DNA of 64,000 bases from Mesostigma viride (GCA_009746045.1 RPFO01001269.1:115001-179000), one strand, 5' to 3'; shown: positions 46,999 through 58,990, counted from the first letter of the stretch. The notes: generated by a model from the letters alone, not told the origin. Numbers and translations are program-made.

Positions 46999-47261
46999 CC
47001 TTGCCGTCGGCGCGTGTGACGGGCCCCTGGCCTCTGGGGCTCTGCTATTGCCCGCGGAGGGTGGGTCCTCTGGGACCGTGTCATGCTGAACATGGGGAAC
47101 GACCTCCGGGGTCGCTCCTGGTGCCTGCGTGGGGGCAGGAGCAGCCTCTCATGGAAGCCTCTCGTGGGGCGGCCTCTGGAGCTGGTGCCCGCGCCGGGGC
47201 AAGATCAGCAGTTGCTGACCCTTGAGGTTGCCGGTGCTCCCGGTGGCCACACAGGGGTTGG

Positions 47262-48660
47262 ATATAGCTGCGACCGCCAACGAGCACAACTGCGAGACCT
47301 TTGATCATCGGGTCTTTCTACCGGACTACGGCCAGGAGGACGTGTTCTTGGCGCGTCGACGGCGCAGACATGGAAGGGCTGACCAAGATTACCTCGCCGT
47401 CTCGGTGTTGGCGTGGCCCCGCAAGCGACATGAGGCATTCTGTGAATCCCTTCAACGGCACTGCGGGTTCAAGGTCGAGATTCGGAAGGAGACCCGAGCG
47501 AATGTGGTGGTGGGGACAGCTTGGGAGAACCATGCACCCAACTGTGCCTGCACCCGTTGCGGGGATACGGTGACGGCCCTCATGGCCTATGTGCGACTCA
47601 TGTTTTTACTAGTCGCGCCGGCACGGCGTCAGATCCTCCAGTGTGCCTTCCGGGGCTTACCGCCAGACGGGGCCTTGCGGCGCCCGTTTTGTACCGCAGT
47701 GGGCCAGTACTCCCTCCGGCAGGCGCTCGACCGCATTGTGGAGATGGACGAGGCGGATGATGGCGGCGGGGAGGGCCCCGATGATGAGGAGTACTGGAGC
47801 GAGGAAGACGACCTGTTCCCGCCGCGCCCTGCGCCCCGAGGACCTGCCCCCTTAGCCGGTAGTGCCTCGCACGACGGCGAAGGGGCCAGACGCGAGAACC
47901 TTGGTGACCGGCGACCCCCGGGTCAGGACAAGAGGTCCGGCCGCTCACAGGACGCGCCCCGCACACGCGTGTCCTGTGAGCGGCCGGACCTCTTGTCCTG
48001 ACCCGGGGGTCGCCAGGGTCACCAGAGTTCTCGCGTCTGGCCCCTTCGCCGTCTTGTGGGCCACCACCGCCTATATAAGGGGCAGGTTCTCGGGGCGCGG
48101 CGGGAACAGGTCGTCTTCCTCGCTCCAATACTCCTCATCATGGGGGCCCTCCCCGCCGCGATCATCCGCCTCGTCCAATTCCACGATGCGGTCGAGCGCC
48201 TGCCGAAGGGAGTACTGGCCCGCTGCGGTGCAGAACGGGCGCCGTAAGGCCCCGTCTGGCGGCAAGCCCCGGAAGGCACGCTGTAGGATCCGACGCCGTG
48301 CCGGTGCGACGAGCAATAACATGAGTCGCGGATAGGACATGAGGGCCGTTACCGTAACCACGCAACGGTTGCATGCACAGCTGGGTGCGTGGTCCTCCCA
48401 AGCTATCCCTATCACCACATTCGCTCGGTTCGCCGTCCGGGTCTCGACCTTGAACCCGCAGTGCCTTTGCACGGATGTGCGGAATTCCTCGTGTCGCTCG
48501 CGGGGCCACTCCAGAACCGAGGCGGCAAGGTAGTCTTGGTCGGCCTTGCCATGCATGCGCCGTCGACGCGCCAAGAACACGCCCTCCTCGCCGTAGTCTG
48601 GCAGAAAGACCCGCGGATAAAAGGTCTCACGGTTGTGCTCGTTGGCGGTCGCAGCTATTA
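47262..48660. repeat. Large inverted duplication inside the chromovirus
   Basis: Two arms of about 690 bp face each other around a centre near 47958. Each encodes a related protein of about 240 residues (plus strand on the left, minus strand on the right). Both contain RVFLPDYG, VFLARRRR, RHCGFKVE, GLPPDGALRRPFC, QYSLRQALDRIVE and EEYWSEEDDLFPPRP. The arms look roughly 85-90% identical. The innermost part (about 47925-48010) is an almost perfect hairpin starting GGCGACCCCCGGGTCAGGAC. I recognise no domain; paired cysteines (CACTRC or CACNRC) are shared. Confidence 0.85.
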
Positions 48661-48929
48661 ATCCGACCCCTGCTCCTTCATGTCTTCTGACCGTCGCCTC
48701 TTGCCACAACTGGAAGTCGGCGCGAACCCCGCTGGCTCCTCTGGGGAGGCTGGGGGTGTGAACCGCACCAAAGGACTGCTGGAACCACTGCCTCTGGGGC
48801 TGGATCGAGTCTCCTCTGGGGAGCACGTCTGTTGTACAAGGAATGACCACAAACGGCAAGGCAACACCAATGAGTACCGGTGCCAAACCAACTAGTGTAC
48901 TGTGTGCGTGTGGTATGTGCATACCTCTA

Positions 48930-49250
48930 GTGCAACCTGTGGACCTTCTTGTACGCGTCTAACAACCGCTTGCAGTCGGAGAGCTCCTTCTCCGTCCGCC
49001 AAGAGTCCTCTACCCCATATCTAGAAAACTTCCACCGTATCCGATATTGGCGTTGTCGACCACGCCCGGAATCGTGATGGGCGATAATCTCCTCGACCTC
49101 ATCCTCCTGTTCCCCTGTCTCCGGGTCGTATTCCACAGGGGCCGGGGGATTGAGTCTACCCCGGATCGAGTTCTGGTGGTACAGCTTGAGCGGGTCACGG
49201 TGGAAGGTTGTCGCGGTGCCCCACGAGATGGGCACGTCCACCTTGAACAT
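48930..49250 (-). other. Chromodomain at the integrase C-terminus (fossil part)
   Basis: The element strand encodes PVEYDPETGEQEDEVEEI followed by RQRQYRIRWKFSRYGVEDSW, a chromodomain signature. Chromodomains in this family direct integration to particular chromatin. Confidence 0.85.
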
Positions 49251-49349
49251 GACATCATCCCGTTTCTCCAGCACTTGGTGGGGCCCCTGGTACATGGGCC
49301 GGAGCTTCGTTTTGAGCTCCCCTTCCACCTTCTGGGAGAATCGACCGAG

Positions 49350-50450
49350 CTGGGGTCCCTCTACCAGAACCCAGTCCCCGACCTCCATGTCCGGTGCTCT
49401 GGAGTCCCGCTTGCCTTCCACGCGAGCCATGTTGCGCTCGGCGGCGGCCCGGTACCCCTTAACCGCACTATTGTGGGCCTGGCGCATCTTCTCCAGCGGG
49501 CTGCTCACACCCGCCAGAGTAGTGCGCAGCACCTCCGGTTCCACCAGCGCCGGACTCGTCAGCAAGTCGGTCGGCGTCAGCGGATGCCTTCCCGTGTTGA
49601 GAAAGAACGGGGTGAGGCCATGGGCTGCCTGTGGTGCGTTGTTCAGGGAGACCTCCACCAAGCACGGCAACTCCTCCCAGTTGCTGCCCACAGCAACTCC
49701 TCCCAGTTGCTCCCCACCTCGTCGGTGTAATGGTGCAAGGTTTCCTGTACCGTGCGGTTGAGCCGCTCCACCAGATGCGAGGACGAGCTGTGATAAGCCG
49801 TCCCTAGCGAGACATTGGTTCCTAGGCAGTCGAAGAACGCCTGCCATAACCGGGCGGTGAAGAGCGTGTCCCGGTCCGAAATGAATTGGCGGCTGAGCCC
49901 GTGGAACCGGAAGACGTGGTTGAGGTACAGTTTGGCACACCCCTCGGCCATGAGGTCAGCCGAACACGGGGCCAGGTGGCACATGCGCGTGAGTCGGTCC
50001 ACGAACACCCAGATCTTGCTGTTGCCATTCTTGGTCTTCTTAAAGGGGCCGACGAAATCCATCTGGATCGAGTCCCAGGGACCCAGGGGATCAGGTAGCG
50101 TCTTTGGAACAACCTGAGTACCCGTGTTTTGGGACTTGGCTATCTTGCACGACGGGCATTCGCGTATGTAGGCCTTGATGAAGTTCTTCATGCCAGGCGA
50201 GTAGAAGTGGCGGCGCGCCTGTGGTAGCAGCCGATGAATGCCCTGGTGACCGCCGACAAGAGAGTCGTGGAGCTCGTGGAGCAAAGCTGCTAGACAGAGC
50301 TCGGGTACGTAGAGGCGCCACGTGTCCGGGCGCACCATGACGTACAGGCGTTCCTCTTGGAACTTACACGGGAGCTTGCCCATCATCTTGGGGTGTGACT
50401 TGATCACCTCCAAGGCGGCCGGCGCTGTAACCGTGAAGCGGCTGATCATC
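49350..50450 (-). other. Integrase region of the chromovirus (fossil part)
   Basis: A zinc-binding HHCC block (GGHQGIHRLLPQARRHFY, ECPSCKIAKS) and a catalytic-core start (WDSIQMDFVGPFKKTKNGN) are recognisable, followed by a GPY-type C-terminal region. Confidence 0.9.
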
Positions 50451-51450
50451 GTCTCCAGGGGGGGAAGTGACCGTGTACGCATCGGTCTCCTCCTCCGGTT
50501 GGTCCAGCGCCGAGTGTAGGTACTCAGACACGACCACCGGAGATCCAAGAGGTTCCAGATGAAAAATGGCCTGAGCCACAGCACCAAGGGGAACCCGCGT
50601 GTGGGATCCCTCCCTTTTCCCGGGGGACCGCGCGTCCACGCGCTGGTCGTCATCGCCGTCTGGAGGCGACAAGGCATCCGGGGTGGTATGACTCATGTGG
50701 AACAGGTAGCGCGCCCGCGGCGACCGTGGGGGGTCATCATAGAGCGGGGCGCCAGGCGCCTCCTCGCAGGTGGTATGGAGCACCCCCATATCCTCATAGA
50801 ACCAGTAGTCAGCACAACGGGAGAGGGCGTCGGGCACAACATTGTCCGCACCCTTCACATATTGGATATTAAAAGGGGCGAACTGGGAAAGGTACTCCAT
50901 CCATCTGGCTTGACGGGGCGTCAGATTTGGCTGCGTCAGGAGGTGAGTCAGGGGCCTATGGTCCGTGTGAATAATCAAACGGGCGGGGTCAAGGTCCCCC
51001 GTCTCGCTGACCGCAACATCAAACTGCGCGCCCAACAAGTGGTGGCGCCATGTGTGGCAACAGTAGACCACAGCCAAAAGCTCTTGCTGGTGGACCGGAT
51101 AGTTCCGCTCGGCGGGGATCATTGTGCGGGAGATGTACTCAACCGGTTGCAAGCCCTTGCCTTGGTCCCGAAGGAGGACCTTGCCGATAGCCACCTTGCT
51201 CGCATCCGTCGCGACCACAAAAGGAAGGGACGGGTCTGGGAGCACGAGCACGGGGGCTGCAGTCAAACTGGCCTTGAGGGCCTCAAAGGCCTGTTGGTAT
51301 TGTGCCGACCAGACGAAGGACACGCCCTTCTTGAGGAGAGCGTTGGTGGGCGACGCGATCGTGACAAACCGGGGGATGAAGCGCCGGTAGTAGGACGCAG
51401 TCCCCAGGAAGCTACGCACGTTCTTCACGTCGGTCGGGGCTGGCCACTGT
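50450..51450 (-). other. RNase H region of the chromovirus (fossil part)
   Basis: FVVATDASKVAIGKVLLRD, YPVHQQELLAVVYCCHTWRH, IIHTDHRPLTHLLTQ and GADNVVPDALSR follow the Ty3/gypsy RNase H order. Confidence 0.9.
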
Positions 51451-52300
51451 TGGAAAGAGGCGATCTTCTCGGGGTCCGTGGCCACACCTGCTCCGGAAAG
51501 CGTGTGGCCCAGGAACGGGACGCTGCGCCCCGCGCGGACCTTAGCCCTGCGGGCCGAGAGATGCTCTTCTTCCATGATGCGCAGGACCGTATCGACGTCC
51601 TCGAGGTCTTGGAGTACACCAGGATGTCATCAAGGTAGGCCAGAGCGCAAGTGCGTTTCCAGGACCAGGGAGGCTTGTCCCCCTTGCGAGGGTCGCGCGG
51701 GTCACTGGACACCTGTGGCAGGTGTGACGGTCCCCATGACGGGCCGCAAGATGTCGTTCATGAGCATGTGGAAGGTGGCTGGTGAGTTGTAGAGCCCCAT
51801 CGCCGCCACGCGGAATTGGTAGTGCCCGTATGGCGTTTTGAAGGCCTTCTTGTGACAGTCCTCCTCAGCGATACGAAGCTGCCAAAACCCATCGGCGCAG
51901 TCAATCACCGTGAAGCAGGTGGCGCCCTACACCCAATTGAAGATGTCGTCAATCCGCGGGAGAGGGTACTTGGACTTGACAGTGATCGCGTTGAGCTTCC
52001 TGTAGTCGGTGACGAGCCGCCACTTGCCCCCAGGCTTGGGCACAAGGAGTACCCCAGCGGAGAAAGGGCTGTTACTGGGCTCAATCAGACCACGCTCAAG
52101 GAGGGCCATCAGGATCTTCTTGAGCTCGATCAGCTCGACGGGACCCATCCGATACATCGGTAACGTGGTGGGCCCGTAGCCTTCCTTGAGGCGGATGTGG
52201 TGCAGCACGGAACGAGGCGGAGGGAACTGCGGCGTGGTCTCGTCAAACAGCTTCTCTCGTTTGGCTAGGACCGCGTTGTAGCGCGTGACCTCGTCCTCGC
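51450..52300 (-). other. Reverse transcriptase region of the chromovirus (fossil part)
   Basis: Ty3/gypsy reverse-transcriptase blocks are present: [38 protein letters not shown] and the catalytic YLDDILVYS. Confidence 0.9.
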
Positions 52301-52349
52301 GTGTTCAAAGTCGGTGCCGATCTCCATCAGCTCCTAAAGCAGGGGCACA

Positions 52350-53150
52350 GAGTCAAGGCGGTACATGTAGTACTCCTTGCCCTTCCGCAGGTTGCGCGCG
52401 AGCGTCTTGCTGCTCATCAGCATCTGCGAAGCATGACGTCGTGGCTTCTCGGGCCCCGAGTCGTGCTGAACATTGTGCACCTCGGTGCCGTGCGCAAGGT
52501 ATTCGTGTCGTGGGCACCAAAAGGAGCCATCAGGGAACCAAACCACCCGGCGCTGACTGATCGTCACGTCCTGGGCGTCCTGCCAATCCACGCCCAGGAT
52601 GATGTCGGCTGCGCCCAGCGGCGCCACTGTGGCTGTTACCTCCACCGGGATGCCCTGGACAACCGCCTTGAGGTCCACGAGGCCAGGGGACGGGTGCTTG
52701 TTACCATCGGCGTACCGGACGTTGATGGGCGTCGGGTGTGGTCGAATCGTGTAGCCCGCGCGTCGCACCATGGCCTCATGGATAAAAAAAAGATGTGGTC
52801 GCCCGCGTATCCACCATAAACTTAACATTGAGGATCGTCTTCTCGTTCAAAAATGGGTCAAGTGTGGTGGTAGGGAGCGCCAGTCCACCACTGAAGACTA
52901 GCAGTATTCTGGTGTTTGGTGAGGCAGAGGGCGGGGTGGCCTCTGGGGCCTGTCCACCAAACCTATCTACATGATTGGCTGAAGCTGGGTCGACCTCGGT
53001 CGCCGACACGTCTGCATCTGGAGAGGGCGGGGAGCCCTCTGGGGCCTGCCCGCCCGTCCTATCTACATTATTGACTGACGCTTCATCCGCGCCCACATCT
53101 GGTGGAGGCGTCTGTGCTACCCGGTTGACTAACTCTACTCCTACTTCTAC
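52350..53150 (-). other. Protease-like region of the chromovirus (fossil part)
   Basis: A retropepsin-like segment (NVKFMVDTRAT, later LGAADIILGVDWQ) lies between gag and reverse transcriptase. Confidence 0.75.
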
Positions 53151-53199
53151 CTTTGTGGGAAGGGGCACTATGCGTGAGGATCGCTGGGCCGGGAGGCCG

Positions 53200-54250
53200 C
53201 CTCGTCCGACCTTCCGGTCCCCCCTCCCCCCTCATCCGAGTCGTCGTCGTCGCCGGGATTTAGCGCCTCATACTCGTCACCCTCAGCCTCGGACGCCTGC
53301 TGCTGCGCCAGGATCTCATTGAGCTCACGCACCGTTCGAGAGAACGACGCTGGGAGGCGGGGTGTCTGGAACTGGTTGGGCTGCGTGCGCGCGTCACGCA
53401 GCTTGGCAGCCCGCGCGCCTGCGTCGCGCGGGCGAGCATCCCGCGCTGCCTCCGCTGGGTGCTTCTCAAAGGCGGGACCACAAAACTTGGGGGCCTCCGT
53501 CGCCGTGCTGGTGCGCGCCTTGAGGTGCGGGTAGTCCTTCTTGAGGTGCCCGACCTCATGGCACATGAAACAGCGGGCCTTGGACGCATCGATGGCGTGC
53601 AGTTGGATGGCCGGCTGCTCGTCGGTATTGGACTCCTCCCCTTCCGAAGGGACGGGTTCCACCTCCGTGAAGTGGACGCGGCGTGGCGCCGGGGGCGGGA
53701 CGAACCGCCTCCTGCTGGCTGAGCGCCGGCGCTTGATGACATCGGCCACTTGGAGGAGGTACTGCCGGACGGCATGGATGTCCAGGCGTTCCCAGGGGAC
53801 CTCCGCGTAGTGTATCGTAACCTCGTCCAGGAGGTCAGGGTGAATAGCCTCCAGAAACCGAATCTTGTACTCGGTCCACGTCAGGTCCCCGGTCAGCCGC
53901 GCCGCAAAGGAGTCAAAGGTGGTGAGGAACTCCGCCAAGTCAGTGTTGCCCTGACGTAGGCGGCCGAACTCAAACCGCTCGGTCAGTCGATAGCCGGGAG
54001 GGATGAGCTTGCGCCGGATGCGCGCCAGCATTTCCTCACCCGTCTGCGGGTATGACTGAGCCGCCACACTCTCGACGTTAAGCATCCCGACCACTGATGG
54101 GTCCATACACTTCACCACGACGTAAGGGATCAGAACCTTGGTGGCCAGCTGCCACTCATGGTGTTCACACCATACGGTGTACAACTGTTGCCACATATGA
54201 GCCCACTCGTCGATCTCACGGGGAGTCATGCCCGCATGGAACTTGGCACC
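53200..54250 (-). other. Gag region with zinc-knuckle-like motif (fossil part)
   Basis: The segment shows a capsid-type Ty3 region (FEFGRLRQGNTDLAEFLTTF, YKIRFLEAIHPDLLDEV) and a zinc-knuckle-like CFMCHEVGHL near its end, followed by a Glu/Asp-rich tail. Confidence 0.85.
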
Positions 54251-54542
54251 GCCTCGCATATGCGGGGCCTTGACAGGGTCAGGTCGCAGGGGGCCGCCCT
54301 TCCTGCAGTACGCGGGGCTGGAAAAGGTGAGGGGCTAGTGACGCCGCGCCCGCATCCTCTGGTGCGAGCCCCGTCCTGCAGCCTGGTCATGCCCACATTG
54401 GGACACAAAGGTGTCCTCCTCACGCTCGGGATCGAAGTCGCCCGATTCTCGGCGGGGCGCGTAGTCATCGGATACCCGCTGCGACGCAAAGGGGGCCGAC
54501 TCACGCCGAACTCGAACGGACGTGGGATGTTCATAACAGGGG

Positions 54543-55400
54543 TCATCCAGGGGCAGCCGACTGAAGTTGGCGTTGGTGGGCGCGCTCCTTGCTGGGAGGG
54601 AGGTGGGTTACGAAAGGAAAGGGACCCGGGGGAGCATAGTCCTCCTCCCCGGAATCGTTCTGCACGTGGGCCGACCTTGACGCCCGTGGCGGGGATCTGG
54701 ACCAGCTCTCGTGCGCTCCAAAGGAGACCCGACCGGAATCCCTTTCAGGACCCGGCCCCGGCCCGCTGCGGCCACGCCCTGCCCAAGGGTGGGTCGGGCG
54801 CGGGCGGCCACACGCGTATGCCCCCAATTGGGAGAGCTGCACGAACTCAGGAGGCGGAGGGGCAACCGGCGAGCTAGCTACCGGGCTATCTGCGGCCTCT
54901 ATCTCCTCATCCTCCTCCTGCACAACTTCCACAGATGGTGGTCGCTGCGCAGGAGGTACCCTGTCCCATTCGCCCAGATGCTCGGTCGGCCGCGGCCGCG
55001 GTTGCTGTTGTGGCTGTCGCTGCTGCTGCGACTTATGCTGCTGCTGCGACTGCTGAGACTGATGTTGTCGGTGCGGCGACTGCTGAGACTGATGCTGTCG
55101 CTGCGGCGAATGTTGAGACTGATGTTGTCGCTGCGGCGATTGCTGTTGCTGATCACCCTCCACGGAAGCTTGCTCTAGCTGCAACTCAAGAGTTGTCTGC
55201 CGTTGTGCGGTAGCCCTAGCGGCTGCCTCGGATCTCCGGGAGCCTCTGGAGCTCCTACTGGACGTGCTAGATCTTCTGGAACCCTGACTGGACGTCCTGG
55301 ATACTTCCTGACCCGCCCTATTGTCATCTGGGGACGATATCCTGCTCTGGCCCTCTGGGGGCCGCGTGTTACCACCACCTCGCTTTTTCTTATTGGGCAT
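54543..55400 (-). other. Gln/Ser/Pro-rich ORF upstream of gag (fossil part)
   Basis: A low-complexity frame starts MPNKKKRGGGNTRPPEGQ, passes through Arg/Ser-rich and QHQSQQSPQRQ-type repeats (a short minisatellite at about 55010-55150), and ends in a Pro/Gly-rich part. It is probably the N-terminal part of the gag gene or a separate leader protein. No enzymatic domain is visible. Confidence 0.6.
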
Positions 55401-55592
55401 TCTGGGCCCTCGTACCGTACCAGCACCTTACACAGTACCTTACACAGTACCTCCCCCAACATAGGCAAGCACGAGAGAAAAGAGGAAGCCACAACTAATG
55501 CTTCTAATAGTACTAATATTATCTACTAACTGTTGTATCTAAGCTAATAGGCAGTATCACTATATACTGGTATCTAGTAGTGGTAGTGGTGT

Positions 55593-55943
55593 TTATGCCC
55601 TAGAGGATGGGCCCAGGTGAAGCTCCTTTAGTGCACGCAACACTTGTGCAGGAAACTGGGTGACACTCCTATGCTGGTGCAGCCCTTGTGGGAGGGGCAT
55701 ATTATCATTAATAAACTGATCTGCCTCCGCTAATGTATTAAATCCCTGCCATCTAGCTAACGACGCTGGGTGTAAGACTTTATCCTTAATCTTATTACTA
55801 CACGCAGCCCAACTATAGCAAATACCTGGGTGGCCTGTAGCCCCGTCGTGTGCTACTGCATAGTATAGGTATTGGGATCTACCTCCATGATTAATACGTC
55901 TATATCCTCCTTCATTATTACGTCTGTTGCGATAGGTTTCCAT
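55593..55943 (-). other. Leader ORF with RNase-H1 N-terminal / viroplasmin (Cauli_VI) domain
   Basis: A 116-codon ATG-initiated frame lies between the 5' LTR and gag, more AT-rich than its neighbours. After a basic start (METYRNRRNN) it encodes YLYYAVAHDG, HPGICYSWAACSNKIK and LARWQGFNTLAEADQFIND. This is the order of the hybrid-binding domain of eukaryotic RNase H1 and of caulimovirus P6. In RNase H1 this domain binds RNA/DNA hybrids. A role in the element's replication is inference. It looks whole. Confidence 0.75.
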
Positions 55944-56558
55944 GAACTACAGATTAGGTACTAAGCAGTATGGGAAAGCAAGCATGACATGCAAGAAGGA
56001 AAAGGAAAGGAGGAAAGCCCACCCAGGATACCTCTACGTGTAGGTGACGTGCTCACAGTGAGGGAGAAACATGAGGCAGAAACAGTACGTTCACAAATAG
56101 TACGCAAACGTTGAGGTACAGCTACTGGCAACACAGATAGGCAACGGCCAGCCGGTAACTACCCTCGAACCGTAAGCGGTGTTGCCCTCTGGGGGTCCGC
56201 TCACGGCTCACGAAGGTTGGCCTCTGGGGCAACCTGGGTACCAACAGTCACGAACATTAATACGGAATACGACAGAAAACAGAAACCCCGTTTCTACGCG
56301 CGTGGGTAAGACAGGAAGGGCAAGAAGGAAATCAGGGAATCTCTAACTTCTTACCACGTTCATGGACGTCTAGCGTCCTTGAACACCCAACGATGGGTTA
56401 GGCGGTCCGGGAGGGCGCCCCGGCTGCGGCTATAGCTGTCTTGAGCGTTCCCGGACTCTGGCAACCGCCTATGCTGGGCGGGATGAAACCGGTCGGCTCT
56501 GGGCCTTAGCTTAGCTATACACGGCTCTGGGCGGCCATGTTAAACCACCCTAACCTAA

Positions 56559-56571
56559 CCTCCGATAACCA
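56559..56571 (-). promoter_or_regulatory. Primer-binding-like site of the chromovirus
   Basis: On the element strand TGGTTATCGGAGG begins one base inside the 5' LTR end. It resembles the TGGTATCAGAGC priming site complementary to initiator tRNA-Met, with small differences. Confidence 0.5.
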
Positions 56572-56572
56572 G

Positions 56573-57250
56573 TGTAACGAACCCGTCCGGGTCGTGCGAA
56601 AGATCCTATGTTAGGGTAAGTTATTACGGAAATCTGGGTTAACCGCTCACCACTCTCCGGGAGTGGGATTAACGGAGCAGCTGCGGCATTTGCACTGCTG
56701 CGGCTCACTGTGATTAATATTGCATTAATCTACACAACCTACATTTAATATGGAGATACCAAATGCAGTTGGAATAATGCCCCGGGCTCGGACAGGTGAC
56801 AATACACACTTTATTCCGAACCAAGAGGACGAGACTCTCGTCCTCGGACCAATTTCACCTAGGTCTGCCACCAAGCTGGCAAGTGGCGTCGACATGGCGC
56901 CGAGCTTCCACAGAATTCCGAAGCATGCAGTCCACACAATACCCTCGGGTCAACATCGACCCTCGCCTACAGAATCCACGCATGAGTACAAGATCTCAAC
57001 CAGCTGTAAAGTACGCAGCGCGACGCGACTGCATCGGCCCCTAGAAGATCTGATACATCAGTTGACCTAGGCCCAAAATAACTCGTCCGAATCACACAAC
57101 TGTCATAATTCCATACAAAAGTCCTGACCAAGGGACAATTCCCAAATTAGGTCCCAAAATGAGTCCCAAAGTCCTACGGACTATGACAACAAGCCAAAAT
57201 CCATAATTTATTTCATTGTTGCGCCCGCTCTAAAGGCCGGGCCCGCAACA
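56573..57250 (-). repeat. 5' LTR of the chromovirus (element orientation)
   Basis: 678 bp, TG/CA ends, matching 45081-45758. The flank CTTAG follows at 57251. Confidence 0.95.
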
Positions 57251-57680
57251 CTTAGATATTTATTTGCTTATTTTTAACTTCGAAAAAGAAAGGTTTTCAA
57301 CTCTTGTGTCTAACTCTGGCCACCCCCCATGCGCATCGTTTTGCCTATCATGACCAGACTGGATGCTGCAGACGCAAGTGCTCCCAATGGAACGGCCAAC
57401 AATGGGCAAGGATGCAAGTGTGCAAGCTTTTGAAGCTGTTGGTGCTTCTATGGCACTTGTTCAGCCGTCCCCTGGAACCCAACGGGACTGCGTGTAATTC
57501 ATTCATTACTTAGTCCCTTGGAACCGATGCCGGGGACTCTTCAGCTGGTAGCAGGGAGGGAATGAGTGTCATGAGATTTCGGTGGAGGTGCTTGCCCCTG
57601 AGGATAGCGGCTGCACTACCGCCTCCTCTGCCGTTACTGTAGAGGACAGCTCCGATGAGGATTATATCCCGATCTGGGAC
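57251..57680. other. Short stretch without recognised features
   Basis: Mixed-composition DNA between the chromovirus and the LINE cluster. One small plus-strand frame (57304-57513) has no recognisable domain. Confidence 0.5.
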
Positions 57681-57689
57681 TATGTATGG

Positions 57690-58990
57690 TATATTAATGT
57701 ATGGTTAAATTAAATTAAATTATAACATGCCTCCGTGGGGAGGTCATGTAGCACATATTTCATGATGGATGGGGTGGAGGAAGCGGCGTGATCGAACGAT
57801 CCTAATTCTATCTAGAAAATCTAATGTATGGTTGAGGCATGATTAATTAATTAATGTACTCAGTGGGAGGGGAACATGAGATGGAATGGATAATGCTAGC
57901 TCAGATCAGAATGCTAGCTATCTAGTTCCGTGGACTTTTCGTGACATCTAGACTCGGCATGGACATTAAAATTAAATTAAATTATAACATGCCTCCGTTG
58001 GGAGATCATGTATATGCCATACTTGGTCACGGCGCGGAGTCCCCACAGGCTTGGGGACCGTGGTCTCCTTCATCACTACATGCCATCTATCCTTGCGCAC
58101 CATCTGCCTCCATATTACAGATCGACAAACCAGGAGGCTGCCCGGGTGTGAGCCCGTCACGTCTAGTGTAGCACATGTCCATGCCGAGTCTATCACGAAA
58201 AGTCCACGGGTGGCGGCTCTGCCGCGCGCGGCCGGGGGCACGCCTGGTGAGGAAATATCGCCCAGGCTGGGCGGGCTTGGTGCCAGCTAGTCTATCTGAT
58301 GTATCTACCTGATCTGTGCGGGCCAGGTGCCCGACTAGGCCCAGGCGCCTGTGCCTAATAATGTGGGAAACATAGGGCAAATCAGCGTACAAATCCTCAT
58401 TACTAATGTGCAAACCAAAGGGGATGTTAAGGGCCTTGCGCAGCATCTTGGTGACGGCGCCGTCGAGTCGTTGCTCCAGCTCCTGCGTCAGTGTCCAGGT
58501 CTCGGCGCCGTAGGTCAGTCCTGATCGTCAGAATGAAGACCTTGAAGAGGTCACGCTTGACGATCCGGGGTAGGGCAGGGTTGCTCCACCAGCGGCGGTG
58601 GTCATGGAGGTGCGCCCACGCCATGCCGATCCGTGTCGTCATGTCGTCCTCGCAGTCGGGAAGCCAACTGCCGAGCAGCTTGAAGCGGCCTGAAGGAGGG
58701 TAGTTGACCTCGGCAGAAGATGGACATGACGGTGTTGCGCCCAGGACGGAAGCCCATTTGACTTTCCCCAAGGTGACAGTCGAGAGCAGAACGAAGGCGG
58801 TTGAGGATCATGCGCATGAACAACTTGACGGCACTCAATCTGGATGCACACTCCTTGATCGGTAGTTGGCGGGGTCGTCAGGGGAACCTTTGTTTTTGTA
58901 GAGCATGCATAATACACCGGGTAGCGGTGCATTTTCCAGGCAATGACCAGCGGCGCGTCGGCAAGCAGGATCCCGTCATTGAGGCATCAT
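57690..58990 (-). mobile_element. RTE-like LINE copies in reverse orientation, nested
   Basis: The minus strand encodes the same C-terminal block as the first copy (MLRKALNIPFGLHISNEDLY, RRLGLVGHLART), then further upstream SGRFKLLGSWLPDCEDD and MRMILNRLRSALDCHLGESQ. Its hairpin/tail end lies at 57967-58012 (CCTCCGTTGGGAGATC beside ATTAAATTAAATT). A second such end lies at 57700-57760. A scrap in the opposite orientation (57927-57963, CGTGGACTTTTCGTGA) lies between. Frames are broken. Confidence 0.8.

Larger units (their letters stand above)
45081..57250 (-). mobile_element. Ty3/gypsy chromovirus, about 12.2 kb, fossil
   Basis: Two 678-bp LTRs in direct orientation enclose gag- and pol-like sequence read on the minus strand. 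The order is leader ORF, gag, protease, reverse transcriptase, RNase H, integrase with a C-terminal chromodomain, then extra ORFs. A 5-bp flanking duplication is nearly perfect (CTTAC/CTTAG). A primer-binding-like site and a polypurine tract are at the expected places. LTRs differ by roughly 3-4% by eye, so the insertion is of intermediate age. The coding part is broken, with about half a dozen breaks. It is large for a chromovirus because of about 3 kb of extra sequence before its 3' LTR and a long leader. Confidence 0.93.

Noticed and set aside
47222-48001. Plus-strand frame as a host gene
   Set aside because: It is one arm of the inverted duplication inside the chromovirus; its partner reads on the opposite strand.
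49047-51638. Plus-strand frames of 200-360 codons opposite the pol region
   Set aside because: They are antisense shadows of integrase, RNase H and reverse transcriptase sequence.
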